Source: Candidatus Anaerostipes avistercoris
GTDB taxonomy: Bacteria > Bacillota > Clostridia > Lachnospirales > Lachnospiraceae
Assembly: GCA_019119895.1 (NCBI GenBank)
Contig: DWWD01000036.1
Location: 1 to 64,000 of the forward strand
Length of the DNA: 64,000 nucleotides
Reading direction: 5' to 3'
Notes under the pieces: model-generated
What the model saw: the letters and a program-made list of their open reading frames with translations, nothing else
What the model was told of the DNA's origin: nothing
Database searches by the model: none
In this document: positions 26,971-35,931 of the stretch, in pieces
Position numbering within the stretch: the stretch's first letter is position 1
How the letters are laid out: each line of letters starts with the position of its first letter
Made by a program: the position numbers and the translations under genes

Positions 26971-27157
26971 AACAGAGCAGCAGTTAGAAGATATATTGGA
27001 AAAAATGGATTTTAATAAAGAATATAAAACATCTGAAATAGCAAAGTTTATTGACGTAAAAGAAACAAGAGCCAGGACGCTCTTAAAAGAGTTGGTTAAA
27101 CAGGGAAAAATAAAAGCAATTGGCAAGAATAAAGGACGGAAATATATCCGGCGATAA
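26957..27157 (+). pseudogene. 3' remnant: C-terminal winged helix of a RecG-like/AlbA-type ATP-binding protein
   Basis: A 66-codon open stretch with an in-frame stop just upstream and no start or ribosome binding site. It reads as a winged-helix end domain: QQLEDILEKMDFNKEYKTS, EIAKFIDVKETRARTLLKEL and VKQGKIKAIGKNKGRKYIRR. This is the usual C-terminus of divergent-AAA (RecG-like or Fic-linked) regulatory proteins. Its A/T-rich base use differs from its neighbours. It abuts the truncated 5' end of the PRD gene head to head, so one rearrangement probably removed parts of both. Confidence 0.65.
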
Positions 27158-27236
27158 AATCCCGCGATTCGACTTGCACCTCTTTTTGTGATATGATGAT
27201 GCAGACATCATTACAGAACAGAAAGGGGTGTTTTTT

Positions 27237-29936
27237 GTGGGAAACGTGTCTGAGGACAGGCAGGACCAGAAGAAAAAAATGCCATCAAAACATATATGTA
27301 CGGCTCTGCTGGCTCACGTTGACGCCGGCAAGACAACCCTGTCGGAAGGAATCTTATATAAGACGGGATGTATCCGCAAATTAGGGCGGGTGGATCACGG
27401 AGACGCATATTTCGACACCGACAGCCAGGAAAGAGCAAGAGGCATCACAATATTTTCCAAGCAGGCGGTGTTTTCCCTGGGCGGACTGGAAGTCACCCTT
27501 GTGGATACTCCGGGACATGTGGATTTTTCCGCGGAAATGGAGCGGACGCTGCAGATCCTGGATTACGCGATTCTTTTGATCAGCGGCGCGGACGGCGTTC
27601 AGAGCCATACGAGAACCCTGTGGAAATTGTTTGCCAGGTATGAGATACCGGTATTTTTGTTTATTAACAAGATGGACCAGAATGGAACAGACCGGGAAGC
27701 GCTGATGGCGGAATTAAAGGAACAGTTATCGGAGGGCTGCATTGATTTCGGGGAAGAGGGGAGCGACGAGTTTTATGAATCTATTGCCCTGCAGAAAGAA
27801 GAGCTGCTGGAAGAATTTCTGGAAAAGGAATCCATCTCCCGGGAAGAAATTCAGCAGGCAGTTGCCCGGAGGGAAGTTTTCCCATGCTATTTCGGATCAG
27901 CGCTGAAATTAGACGGAGTGGATGAACTGCTGAAAGGAATTGAAACCTATGCCATAACGCAGCAGTATCCGGAAGAATTTGGAGCCAGAGTCTTTAAAAT
28001 ATCCAGGGATGAGCGTGGAAACCGGCTGACGCATTTAAAGATTACCGGAGGTTCCCTGAAAGTAAAGGATGTGATTCCGGGAAAAGAAAAAGATGAAAAA
28101 ATCAATCAGATCCGCATTTACTCCGGAGAGAAATATGAGATGCGGGACGAGGCGGAAGCCGGCATGGTTTGTGCGGTGACCGGACTGTCAGATACCAGAC
28201 CGGGACAGGGCCTTGGATTTGAAAAAGACGGGGAGGCGCCGGTACTGGAGCCGGTGCTGACCTATCAGATGATTCTGCCTGAGGACTGCAGCGTCCGTAC
28301 ATTTCTGCCGAAACTCTATCAGCTGATGGAGGAAGAGCCGGAACTACATGTTATCTGGAATGAGGAACTTCAGGAAATCCAGGTGCAGCTGATGGGCGAA
28401 GTGCAGATCGAGATATTAAAGAAAATCATTGCGGATCGTTTTGACACCAATGTGGAATTCGGAACCGGTAAGATTCTGTACCGTGAAACCATAGCGGACA
28501 GGGTAGAGGGCGTCGGGCATTTCGAGCCCCTGCGCCACTATGCGGAAGTTCATCTGATTCTGGAGCCGGGTCCGAGAGGCAGCGGCATGGTGTTTGAAAG
28601 CGCCTGCAGCGAGGATGATCTGGACAGAAACTGGCAGCGGCTGATTCTGACCCATCTGTATGAGAAAGAGCACCGCGGCATTCTGACCGGGGCGCCGCTG
28701 ACAGATATGAAGATCACGCTGGCGGCCGGAAGAGCCCATCCGAAACATACGGAAGGCGGAGACTTTCGGGAGGCAACCTACCGGGCTGTCAGACAGGGAT
28801 TGATGCAGGCAGAGCCGGTCCTTCTGGAACCTTATTATGAATTCCAGCTGGAAGTGCCCCAGTCCATGGTGGGACGGGCCATGACGGATCTGGAAAAAAT
28901 GCATGCAGATTTTGAGCCGCCGAAGATAGAAGGAGATCTTTCTGTACTGGAGGGAATCGCTCCGGCGGCATATATGCAGGATTATCAGCGGGAAGTGATC
29001 GCCTATACCAAAGGACAGGGCAGATTATTCTGTTCTTTCCATGGATATGAGCCGTGCCAGAATACGGAAGAAGTGGTAAAGGCAGCCGACTATGATCCGG
29101 AACGGGATACCGCGAATCCTTCAGGTTCTATTTTCTGCTCCCATGGCGCAGGTTTCCATGTTCCGTGGAATCAGGTAAAAGATCATATGCATCTGCCCAG
29201 TGTCCTGGAACGGCCGAAGGAAGAAACGGCGCAGGAAGATGAACTTGCGCAGCGCCGGGCGTATATTGAAGAGGAATGGATTGATACGGAAGAGGTAGAC
29301 CGTATTCTCAGCGAGACCTTTCACGCCAATCAGAGCCGGAAAAATAAGTGGAAAAAGAAAAAGACGACGAGACTGGCAGAGGATTATAAGGCGTCGGCAG
29401 CAAGGGCTTCTGTAAAGAGGGATTCTTCCAGAAAATATCTCCTGGTGGACGGATATAATATCATTTACGCCTGGGAGGATTTAAAAGAGCTTTCGGAGGA
29501 AAATCTGGATGCTGCCCGGGGAAAACTGATGGATCTTTTATGTAATTATCAGGCCTTAAAGAAAAGTGAATTGATTGTGGTGTTTGACGCGTACCGGGTA
29601 AAAGGCCATGATACGGAAGTGTCGGATTACCAAAACATCCATGTGGTCTTCACGAAGGAAGCAGAAACTGCGGACCAGTATATTGAAAAATTTGCCCATG
29701 AACATGGAAGAAAATATGATGTTACCGTGGCAACGTCTGACGGACTGGAGCAGATTATCATTCGGGGACAAGGATGTAAACTGCTGTCGGCGAGAGAACT
29801 GAGAGAAGATATGGAACGGGAATCTCAGCTGCTGAGAGAAGAATACCTGTCCTGTCAGGAAACACAGAAAAATTATCTGATGGATGGGATTACTCGGGAT
29901 AAACGAAATGAAATAGAAAAAGGAACAACCGAATAA
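27237..29936 (+). CDS. TetM/EF-G-like translational GTPase fused to a C-terminal NYN/PIN (YacP/Rae1-like) nuclease domain
   Basis: An 899-residue fusion. Residues 20-660 form a translational GTPase of the ribosomal protection group: P-loop AHVDAGKTT (26-34), RGIT, DTPGH, NKMD, then EF-G-like domains ending near FEPLRHYAEVHLILEPGPRG and MVGRAMTDLEKMHADF. After a basic linker, residues 733-870 are an NYN domain with YLLVDGYNIIYAW (Asp738), IVVFDAYR, ETADQYIE and TSDGLEQ, the four acidic positions of this nuclease fold. The GTPase part would bind the ribosome; the nuclease part resembles Rae1, which cuts mRNA in the A site. The GTG at 27237 follows AAGGGG; an ATG at 27279 is possible. It is not evidence of tetracycline resistance by itself. 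Confidence 0.88.
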   Translation: MGNVSEDRQDQKKKMPSKHICTALLAHVDAGKTTLSEGILYKTGCIRKLGRVDHGDAYFDTDSQERARGITIFSKQAVFSLGGLEVTLVDTPGHVDFSAEMERTLQILDYAILLISGADGVQSHTRTLWKLFARYEIPVFLFINKMDQNGTDREALMAELKEQLSEGCIDFGEEGSDEFYESIALQKEELLEEFLEKESISREEIQQAVARREVFPCYFGSALKLDGVDELLKGIETYAITQQYPEEFGARVFKISRDERGNRLTHLKITGGSLKVKDVIPGKEKDEKINQIRIYSGEKYEMRDEAEAGMVCAVTGLSDTRPGQGLGFEKDGEAPVLEPVLTYQMILPEDCSVRTFLPKLYQLMEEEPELHVIWNEELQEIQVQLMGEVQIEILKKIIADRFDTNVEFGTGKILYRETIADRVEGVGHFEPLRHYAEVHLILEPGPRGSGMVFESACSEDDLDRNWQRLILTHLYEKEHRGILTGAPLTDMKITLAAGRAHPKHTEGGDFREATYRAVRQGLMQAEPVLLEPYYEFQLEVPQSMVGRAMTDLEKMHADFEPPKIEGDLSVLEGIAPAAYMQDYQREVIAYTKGQGRLFCSFHGYEPCQNTEEVVKAADYDPERDTANPSGSIFCSHGAGFHVPWNQVKDHMHLPSVLERPKEETAQEDELAQRRAYIEEEWIDTEEVDRILSETFHANQSRKNKWKKKKTTRLAEDYKASAARASVKRDSSRKYLLVDGYNIIYAWEDLKELSEENLDAARGKLMDLLCNYQALKKSELIVVFDAYRVKGHDTEVSDYQNIHVVFTKEAETADQYIEKFAHEHGRKYDVTVATSDGLEQIIIRGQGCKLLSARELREDMERESQLLREEYLSCQETQKNYLMDGITRDKRNEIEKGTTE

Positions 29937-29947
29937 AGTTTGAAGAA

Positions 29948-30014
29948 AAGAAATTCCTGAAAACCGGAACAGGGGAAACTCTGAGACTGCCGGTGAAGGG
30001 AATTTCTTTTTTTC
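29948..30014 (+). terminator. Terminator after the GTPase-nuclease gene
   Basis: AAGAAATTCC (29948-29957) pairs with GGAATTTCTT (29999-30008), with an inner CCGG stem, and is followed by a seven-T run. Confidence 0.75.
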
Positions 30015-30062
30015 TATGTATAAAAAATGAAATATGAAAGAAAATATGATAAAAAATGGAAC

Positions 30063-30091
30063 TTGACACAGCAGGAATATGTCAATATACT
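30063..30091 (+). promoter_or_regulatory. Promoter of the amino-acid ABC transporter operon
   Basis: Consensus TTGACA (30063-30068), 17-nt spacer, TATACT (30086-30091), 47 nt before the first start codon. Confidence 0.75.
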
Positions 30092-30137
30092 ATAATTCAT
30101 ATCTGAATAGTAGGAATACAAAGGCGGGAATAGAAAC

Positions 30138-30797
30138 ATGGATTGGGATTTTATCATGGAGCACAGACAATTATATACGGAGGCAGCGCAGCTGACAGTG
30201 CGGATCGCGGCAGCGGGAATCTGCGGTGCTTTGATCCTTGGGCTGATCTGCGGAGTGATCCGGTATTATAAGGTGCCGGTTCTTCATCGCGTGACCGGGA
30301 TTTATATTGAGCTGTCAAGAAATACGCCGCTGGTCGTTCAGTTGTTTTTTCTGTATTTCGGGCTGCCGAGAGCAGGAATCGTGCTGCAGTCTGAAATATG
30401 CGCCGCCGCAGGGCTTATTTTCCTGGGAGGGGGCTATATAGCGGAAACTTTTCGAAGCGGGCTGGAATCTGTGGAAAAAGTTCAGACAGAAAGCGGTCTC
30501 AGTCTGGGATTTCGCAGAATACAGATATTTTTCTACATTTTACTGCCCCAGGCGGCGGCAGCAGCAGTTCCGGGAATCGGCGCCAATGTGATTTTCCTGC
30601 TGAAAGAAACGTCTGTGTTCAGTATTGTGGCGCTGGCGGATTTGATGTATGTGGCTAAGGATCTGATCGGATTGTACTATAAAACCGATGAGGCGCTGTT
30701 TCTGCTGGTGGTATGTTATCTCATGATTCTGCTGCCGGTGTCAATCCTGTTTACACTGCTGGAAAGGAGGCTCCGCTATGCAGGATATGGGAATTAA
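30138..30797 (+). CDS. Polar amino-acid ABC transporter permease 1
   Basis: A 219-residue membrane permease of the HisMQ type with about five helices. It has the typical YIELSRNTPLVVQLFFLYF segment near the N-terminus, GGGYIAETFRSGLESVEK and the ATPase-contacting EAA loop around GFRRIQIFFYILLPQAA. It pairs with the second permease, whose start lies 20 nt inside this gene. Four genes under one promoter form a complete importer: two permeases, ATPase and binding protein. Confidence 0.93.
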   Translation: MDWDFIMEHRQLYTEAAQLTVRIAAAGICGALILGLICGVIRYYKVPVLHRVTGIYIELSRNTPLVVQLFFLYFGLPRAGIVLQSEICAAAGLIFLGGGYIAETFRSGLESVEKVQTESGLSLGFRRIQIFFYILLPQAAAAAVPGIGANVIFLLKETSVFSIVALADLMYVAKDLIGLYYKTDEALFLLVVCYLMILLPVSILFTLLERRLRYAGYGN

Positions 30798-31467
30798 AAT
30801 TCTGACAGAAGGGGATCATTTCATCCGTCTGCTGGAGGGGCTGGGAGTGACCATAAGAATTTCTCTTATATCGGCGGCTTTGTCAGTCATTTTCGGTATG
30901 ATGCTGGGGATGATCGTCATAACAGGAAATCCGGTGATCCGTTGGATATTCAGAGCATACCTGGAGTTTATCCGGATCATGCCGCAGCTGGTGCTGCTTT
31001 TTCTGGCATATTTCGGGGCGGCCAGCCATCTGGGATGGGATTTTTCAGGGGAACAGGCAGCAGTTCTTGTTTTTGTTTTGTGGGGAACCGCGGAAATGGG
31101 AGATCTGGTGCGGGGCGCGCTGGAATCCATTCCCGGTCATCAGACAGAGAGCGGGAGAGCGCTGGGCCTGACAAAGATGCAGATTTATACGCTGATTTTA
31201 ATTCCCCAGGCGGTGAGGCGGCTGATCCCCCAGGCTGTTAATCTGGTTACAAGAATGATCAAGACGACATCTCTTGTTGTTCTGATCGGTGTGGTGGAAG
31301 TGATAAAAACCGGCCAGCAGATCATCGAATCAGCCCGGCTGACAGCGCCGGATGCAGCCCTCTGGGTGTACGGGGCGATTTTCTTTTTGTATTTTATCAT
31401 TTGCTGGCCCATTTCTCTGGCAGCCAGGTATTTAGAGAAAGCATGGGACGGCGGCAGGGAGGCATGA
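30778..31467 (+). CDS. Polar amino-acid ABC transporter permease 2
   Basis: A 229-residue HisMQ-type permease. It has FRAYLEFIRIMPQLVLLFLA, GTAEMGDLVRGALESIPGHQ and the coupling loop GLTKMQIYTLILIPQAVRRL. GGAGG lies 7 nt before the ATG, inside the end of the first permease gene, so the two subunits of the membrane heterodimer are translationally coupled. Confidence 0.93.
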   Translation: MQDMGIKILTEGDHFIRLLEGLGVTIRISLISAALSVIFGMMLGMIVITGNPVIRWIFRAYLEFIRIMPQLVLLFLAYFGAASHLGWDFSGEQAAVLVFVLWGTAEMGDLVRGALESIPGHQTESGRALGLTKMQIYTLILIPQAVRRLIPQAVNLVTRMIKTTSLVVLIGVVEVIKTGQQIIESARLTAPDAALWVYGAIFFLYFIICWPISLAARYLEKAWDGGREA

Positions 31468-31468
31468 C

Positions 31469-32206
31469 ATGGAACAGAAAATTCTCGAGATCAGGAATAT
31501 AAAGAAAACCTTTGGGGAACATGTAGTACTGAATGATATTTCCTTTGATATCAGGCAGGGCGAGGTGGTCGTCATCCTCGGTCCGTCTGGGTGCGGTAAA
31601 AGCACGCTGCTCCGGTGCATCAACGGTCTGGAAGAGATAGAAGAAGGAGAGATTTTGTTCCGCGGATCTGTCATATCCGGGAAAATCAGGAAACATCACG
31701 AAATCCGCCAGAAAATAGGAATGGTATTTCAAAATTATGAATTGTTCCCTCATATGACGATTCTTAAGAACATTACTCTGGCGCCTCAGAAAGTCCAGGG
31801 CCGTTCCAGACAGGAGGCGGAAAAAGAAGCGGAAACTCTTTTGAAGCGGATCGGACTGCTGGACAAAAAGAATGCTTATCCCCGGCAGCTTTCCGGAGGA
31901 CAGCGGCAGAGAACGGCTATCGTGCGGGCACTCTGCATGCATCCGGAAATTATGCTGTTTGATGAGGTGACGGCGTCCCTGGATCCGGAAATGGTATATG
32001 AAGTTCTGGACGTTATGATGGAAATGGCAAAGGCGGGCAGGACGATGGTAATCGTAACCCATGAAATGCAGTTCGCAAGGGCGGCGGCAGACCGGATCAT
32101 TTTCATGGATCAGGGGAAAATCCTGGAGGAAGGCAGACCGGAAGACTTCTTCCGGCGCCCGAAGACTGAGCGGGCAGGACAGTTTTTACAGAAAATGCAC
32201 ATTTAA
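31469..32206 (+). CDS. Polar amino-acid ABC transporter ATP-binding protein (GlnQ-like)
   Basis: A 245-residue ATPase that drives the importer. Walker A is GPSGCGKST, the Q-loop is MVFQNYELFPHMT, the ABC signature is LSGGQRQR, Walker B is IMLFDEVTASLD and the switch His is in VIVTHEMQFA. It starts one base after the stop codon of permease 2, with GGGAGG upstream. Confidence 0.96.
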   Translation: MEQKILEIRNIKKTFGEHVVLNDISFDIRQGEVVVILGPSGCGKSTLLRCINGLEEIEEGEILFRGSVISGKIRKHHEIRQKIGMVFQNYELFPHMTILKNITLAPQKVQGRSRQEAEKEAETLLKRIGLLDKKNAYPRQLSGGQRQRTAIVRALCMHPEIMLFDEVTASLDPEMVYEVLDVMMEMAKAGRTMVIVTHEMQFARAAADRIIFMDQGKILEEGRPEDFFRRPKTERAGQFLQKMHI

Positions 32207-32219
32207 CAGGAGAGCAGAT

Positions 32220-33065
32220 ATGAAAAAAAGAACGATCATGCTGCTGGGACTGATAACCCTGGCGGCAGTATGGACAGCATGCGGGAAAAACGGAGAAAAA
32301 GACAGCGGGGCAAAGACCAGGACGCTGCAAGAAATCAGAGACAGCAAAGAAATTGTCATAGGAGTATTCAGTGATAAAAAGCCGTTTGGATATGTAGATG
32401 AAAACGGAACATATCAGGGATATGATGTCTATTTCGGCAGACGTCTTGCAAAGGATCTGGGAGTAAAAGTAAAGTACGTTCCGGTGGAAGCAGCCAGCCG
32501 GGTGGAATATTTAAGGAGTGGAAAAGTGGACCTGATTCTTGCCAACTTTACAGTGACTGATGAGAGAAAAGAGCAGGTGGATTTTGCCCTGCCGTATATG
32601 AAAGTTTCTCTGGGGGTTGTGTCCCCGGAAGATCAGCTGATCACGAAAGAAAGCCAGCTGGACGGGAAGACGCTGATCGTAAGCAAAGGGACCACGGCAG
32701 AGGCGTATTTTATGAAAAACCGTCCGGAAGTGAAACTCCTGAAATTTGACCAGTACAGCGAAGCTTTTCAGGCGTTAAAAGACGGAAGAGGAGACGCTCT
32801 GGCAACAGACAATACAGAAGTACTGGCCTGGGCCATTGAAAATGAGGGGTTCAAAGTGGGAATTGAGTCTCTGGGAAATACGGATGTGATCGCTCCGGCG
32901 GTTCAGAAAGGCAATGAAGAACTGCTTTCCTGGCTGAATGAAGAAATCAAAACGCTGGGAGAGGAACAGTTTTTCCACGAAAATTACGAGAAAACCCTGA
33001 GACCTGTATATGGAGAATCCGCTGATCCGGAAAATCTGGTGGTAGAAGGCGGGAAAGTGGAATAA
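32220..33065 (+). CDS. Amino-acid ABC transporter substrate-binding lipoprotein (probably cyst(e)ine)
   Basis: A 281-residue family 3 solute-binding lipoprotein. The signal peptide ends in VWTACG with a lipobox cysteine. The mature part has IVIGVFSDKKPFGYVDENG, YQGYDVYFGRRLAKDLGVKV, RVEYLRSGKVDLILANFTVT and QVDFALPYMKVSLGVVS. These stretches closely resemble CjaA-type cysteine-binding proteins, so cysteine or cystine is the most likely ligand; this is inference from family resemblance. Last gene of the importer operon, 13 nt after the ATPase gene, closed by a terminator. Confidence 0.92.
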   Translation: MKKRTIMLLGLITLAAVWTACGKNGEKDSGAKTRTLQEIRDSKEIVIGVFSDKKPFGYVDENGTYQGYDVYFGRRLAKDLGVKVKYVPVEAASRVEYLRSGKVDLILANFTVTDERKEQVDFALPYMKVSLGVVSPEDQLITKESQLDGKTLIVSKGTTAEAYFMKNRPEVKLLKFDQYSEAFQALKDGRGDALATDNTEVLAWAIENEGFKVGIESLGNTDVIAPAVQKGNEELLSWLNEEIKTLGEEQFFHENYEKTLRPVYGESADPENLVVEGGKVE

Positions 33066-33100
33066 TATGATATGTAACATAAAATGTATGTTATAATAAA

Positions 33101-33131
33101 AAGACCCGGAAATTTAGTTTTCCGGGCCTTT
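33101..33131 (+). terminator. Terminator after the ABC importer operon
   Basis: CCCGGAAA (33105-33112) pairs with TTTCCGGG (33118-33125), extended by AAG/CTTT pairs across a small bulge, with T-rich sequence after it. Confidence 0.7.
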
Positions 33132-33173
33132 GAAGTTTTAAAATGAGATAATCCAGCGACAGGAGATGAGAAT

Positions 33174-33944
33174 ATGGGAAAAATATATTTGACAGGCGCG
33201 GATAATGCCAGAGATCTGGGCGGCATGAAGACGATGGACGGCGGTGTGCTGCGAAGCGGACATCTGCTCCGGAGCAACCGGCTTTCAAGGATTACAAAGA
33301 AGGATATCCAGATCCTGGAGGATCAGTATCATTTACATAAAATCATTGACCTGAGAACACCGATGGAGGTGGAGCAGGAAGAAGATAAAGAAATTTCCGG
33401 GGCGGTATATATGAACATTCCGTTTTTTGTGGAAGCCATGGTGGGAATCAGCCATGAAAAAGGAAACCGACGTAAGATGGGGCATATGGATGATCTTCCG
33501 AAAATGGAAGATTTGTATGTGATGATCGTGGAAAATCCGTTCTGCAGGAAGCAGATGCAGAAAGCCCTGCGGCAGATTATGGAGACGAAAGAGGGAGCGG
33601 TGCTGTGGCATTGTACGGAAGGAAAAGACAGATGCGGACTGCTGTCTGCCATGACGTTATTTTTGCTGGGAGTATCTGAGCAGGATGTGATGGAGGATTA
33701 CCTCAAGACCAATAAATCCGCCGCTAAAAGGCTTGATAAAATGTACGAAAAATGGCGCAGTCTTGGAATATCCAAAGGCAGGCTGGAGCGGATGCAGGGA
33801 TTGTTTATGGCCAAAGAAGAATATATGCAGGCGGCCCTGGATTCTATGAAATCCGAATATGGAACAGTGGACACCTTTATCAAAAACGCTCTGGAAATTA
33901 CTGACGAAGAAAAAGAAGTTTTCCGGGAGCAGATGCTTCAATAA
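33174..33944 (+). CDS. Tyrosine phosphatase-like protein (Y_phosphatase3 family)
   Basis: A 256-residue cytoplasmic dual-specificity-type phosphatase. The active-site loop is HCTEGKDRCG with the nucleophile Cys147 and Arg153 (CX5R). The N-terminus GADNARDLGGMKT and VLRSGHLLRSNRLSRIT are typical of the bacterial tyrosine/phosphoinositide phosphatases related to MptpB. AGGAG lies 8 nt before the ATG. It opens a run of five closely spaced genes. The substrate, phosphoprotein or phosphoinositide-like lipid, is not known. Confidence 0.88.
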   Translation: MGKIYLTGADNARDLGGMKTMDGGVLRSGHLLRSNRLSRITKKDIQILEDQYHLHKIIDLRTPMEVEQEEDKEISGAVYMNIPFFVEAMVGISHEKGNRRKMGHMDDLPKMEDLYVMIVENPFCRKQMQKALRQIMETKEGAVLWHCTEGKDRCGLLSAMTLFLLGVSEQDVMEDYLKTNKSAAKRLDKMYEKWRSLGISKGRLERMQGLFMAKEEYMQAALDSMKSEYGTVDTFIKNALEITDEEKEVFREQMLQ

Positions 33945-33960
33945 CAGGAAAGGAAAAGAA

Positions 33961-34530
33961 GTGAAACAGAAGAGAATTGTAATGTTTGGAGATTCCCTTA
34001 CGGATTATTTTCCAATGCAGAAATTGACAGATATTGACGCGGAATTTATCAACAGTGGAGCAGCCGGCAATACGGTGCCCGAAATGAAAGCGAGGGTTCG
34101 GTATGACGTTCTCAGCTTCCAGCCGGATATTGTGATCATGCAGGGAGGAGCCAATGATTTTCAAATGTCACTGTACCGGGGAAGTAAGGTGGTTGCCGGG
34201 CAGCTGGCAGATTTGGGAGAGTGGATCCGCAGGGAACTTCCGGAAGTAAAAATATACATAGAGTCTTTGTATCCGGCTTATACGAAACGGCTTGGAAATA
34301 TGCCTTCCTGGGCAAAAGAAAAGAGTAATGAAGAAATTCGCCGGATCAACGAAGAAATCCGGCGCCAGTGTGAGGAACGCCGGATCGAATATGTGGATAT
34401 GTACTCCAGACTGGCCGGAGAAGATGGAGAACTGCCTCTTGCATACACGGTAGACGGCATCCATCTGACGGACGCAGCCTACGATATCGTAAGCGAATGT
34501 CTCCATGAATTGCTGAAAGACATCGTATAA
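33961..34530 (+). CDS. SGNH/GDSL-family hydrolase
   Basis: A 189-residue esterase-fold protein without signal peptide. Block I is IVMFGDSLTDYF (nucleophile Ser12), block III GGANDFQ and block V DGIHLTDAAY with the Asp-His pair. Family members hydrolyse acyl or carbohydrate esters. The GTG at 33961 was chosen because AAAGGA lies 6 nt upstream; the frame is open further upstream inside the phosphatase gene. Confidence 0.88.
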   Translation: MKQKRIVMFGDSLTDYFPMQKLTDIDAEFINSGAAGNTVPEMKARVRYDVLSFQPDIVIMQGGANDFQMSLYRGSKVVAGQLADLGEWIRRELPEVKIYIESLYPAYTKRLGNMPSWAKEKSNEEIRRINEEIRRQCEERRIEYVDMYSRLAGEDGELPLAYTVDGIHLTDAAYDIVSECLHELLKDIV

Positions 34531-34602
34531 GGATCAGATATACGTGATGCGGAAAATCTCTGCCGGAATATGATAAAATATGGCAGAGGAAAGGCTGAAA
34601 TC

Positions 34603-35226
34603 ATGTTTTGGCAGGCGTGTATGGAGCAGTACAGGGCAGATGATCAGGTGAGAAATCTTATATTTGTGAAGTACAAAGGCGGGTCATCCGCGAAGGTTAT
34701 ATTGTATGAAAAAGAGGAAGCCCATTGGAAGGTTGTATTGTCTGTGAAAGGCTGCGTTGGAAAGAGTGGAATTGGGAAACAGAAAGAAGGAGATCAGAAG
34801 ACGCCTTCCGGCATTTACACGGTAACTCAGGCGTTTGGAATCTGCCCGGATCCGGGAGCAGAGATTCCATATCTTCAGGTTACCAAAGATCATTACTGGT
34901 GCAGTGACGCCGCGTATTATAACCGGCTGATTGATATCAGGCAGTGCCCCCATCAGTGCCGGGGAGAACATCTGGCAGACTATGCGGGGCTTTATGATTA
35001 TGGGCTGTTTCTGGATTATAACAGGGAATGTAAACCGGGACGGGGATCGGCGATTTTTATGCACTGTATAGGGGAGAAAAACTATACGGCCGGCTGCATT
35101 GCAGTGCCGAAAAAGCAGATGAGGGAAATTATAAAATGCGTTCACAGAGAAACAAAGATTGTGATTTTTTATGATTTATTTTATAATAGAGTCGATTGGA
35201 ACCAGCAAGCGGATAAGAGGAATTGA
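34603..35226 (+). CDS. L,D-transpeptidase (YkuD) domain protein
   Basis: A 207-residue protein with the YkuD catalytic motif: His154 in IFMHCIG and Cys165 in YTAGCIAVP. It also has GIGKQKEGDQKTPSGIY, the usual loop of the family. L,D-transpeptidases cross-link or trim peptidoglycan peptides outside the cell, but here no signal peptide or membrane anchor is visible, so a cytoplasmic or unusual export route is possible. The ATG at 34603 follows AAAGG by 8 nt; an ATG at 34570 gives 11 more residues. It sits between the SGNH hydrolase and HAD genes. Confidence 0.83.
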   Translation: MFWQACMEQYRADDQVRNLIFVKYKGGSSAKVILYEKEEAHWKVVLSVKGCVGKSGIGKQKEGDQKTPSGIYTVTQAFGICPDPGAEIPYLQVTKDHYWCSDAAYYNRLIDIRQCPHQCRGEHLADYAGLYDYGLFLDYNRECKPGRGSAIFMHCIGEKNYTAGCIAVPKKQMREIIKCVHRETKIVIFYDLFYNRVDWNQQADKRN

Positions 35227-35228
35227 CA

Positions 35229-35930
35229 ATGGATAAAACAAGATTAAAATCACTTCAGGCGGTTGTTTTCGACATGGACGGCCTGATGTTTGACAGTGAA
35301 CGATATATACAGACAGCTTGGAATCAGGCGGGAACGATGCTCGGATACGGAACTCTGGGGGATCATATTGAAAAGACCCTCGGGTTTAATGGAACGAAGC
35401 GGCGGGAATTTTTCCTGGATCTGTGCGGGCAGGATTTCCCCTATGATGAATTTCTGGAGCTTTACCGCAGTCTGTACTTTGACAGAGTACGGAAAGAAGG
35501 AATTCCGGCAAAAGAAGGGCTCCATGAGACTCTGGAAGTATTAAAAAAACTGGGAATTCGGATGGGTGTAGCTACGTCCTCCAGCCGGGAAAATACATTA
35601 AAAAATCTGGAAAGAGAACAGATCAGCGGGTATTTTCAGACCGTGATCACCGGAGATATGATACAGCATGGGAAACCGGAGCCGGATATTTATCTGGAAG
35701 CCTGCCGGAAGCTTGGGGCAGAGCCTCAGGATGCCATTGCCCTGGAAGATGCCATAAACGGCATTAAGGCGGCAGCGCGGGCGGGCATGATGCCTGTTAT
35801 GATACCGGATTTGATCAAAGACACAACAGAAGTAGATGATATTTTATTTGGCAGATATGATTCCTTGGCGGAGTTTGCCAGAGAGATAGAAGAATGTCTG
35901 GGCAGTTCCCGGGCGGAAAAGGAGAAATAA
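35229..35930 (+). CDS. HAD-family hydrolase (beta-phosphoglucomutase/phosphatase-like)
   Basis: A 233-residue HAD subfamily IA protein. Motif I is VVFDMDGLMFDSE (two catalytic Asp), motif II GVATSSS, motif III lysine in GKPEPDIYLEA and motif IV ALEDAINGIKAA. The helical cap between residues 20 and 95 fits sugar-phosphate phosphatases and beta-phosphoglucomutases; these cannot be told apart here. GAGG lies 8 nt before the ATG, 2 nt after the preceding stop codon. Confidence 0.88.
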   Translation: MDKTRLKSLQAVVFDMDGLMFDSERYIQTAWNQAGTMLGYGTLGDHIEKTLGFNGTKRREFFLDLCGQDFPYDEFLELYRSLYFDRVRKEGIPAKEGLHETLEVLKKLGIRMGVATSSSRENTLKNLEREQISGYFQTVITGDMIQHGKPEPDIYLEACRKLGAEPQDAIALEDAINGIKAAARAGMMPVMIPDLIKDTTEVDDILFGRYDSLAEFAREIEECLGSSRAEKEK

Positions 35931-35931
35931 A

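Noticed and set aside
26926..27126. A 66-codon minus-strand frame near the PRD pseudogene
   Set aside because: The plus strand reads a recognisable winged-helix domain across the same bases and the minus frame has no homology or ribosome binding site.
27237..29936. Tetracycline resistance gene
   Set aside because: The GTPase belongs to the ribosomal protection group but carries a nuclease domain and sits among core genes; resistance cannot be claimed from this.
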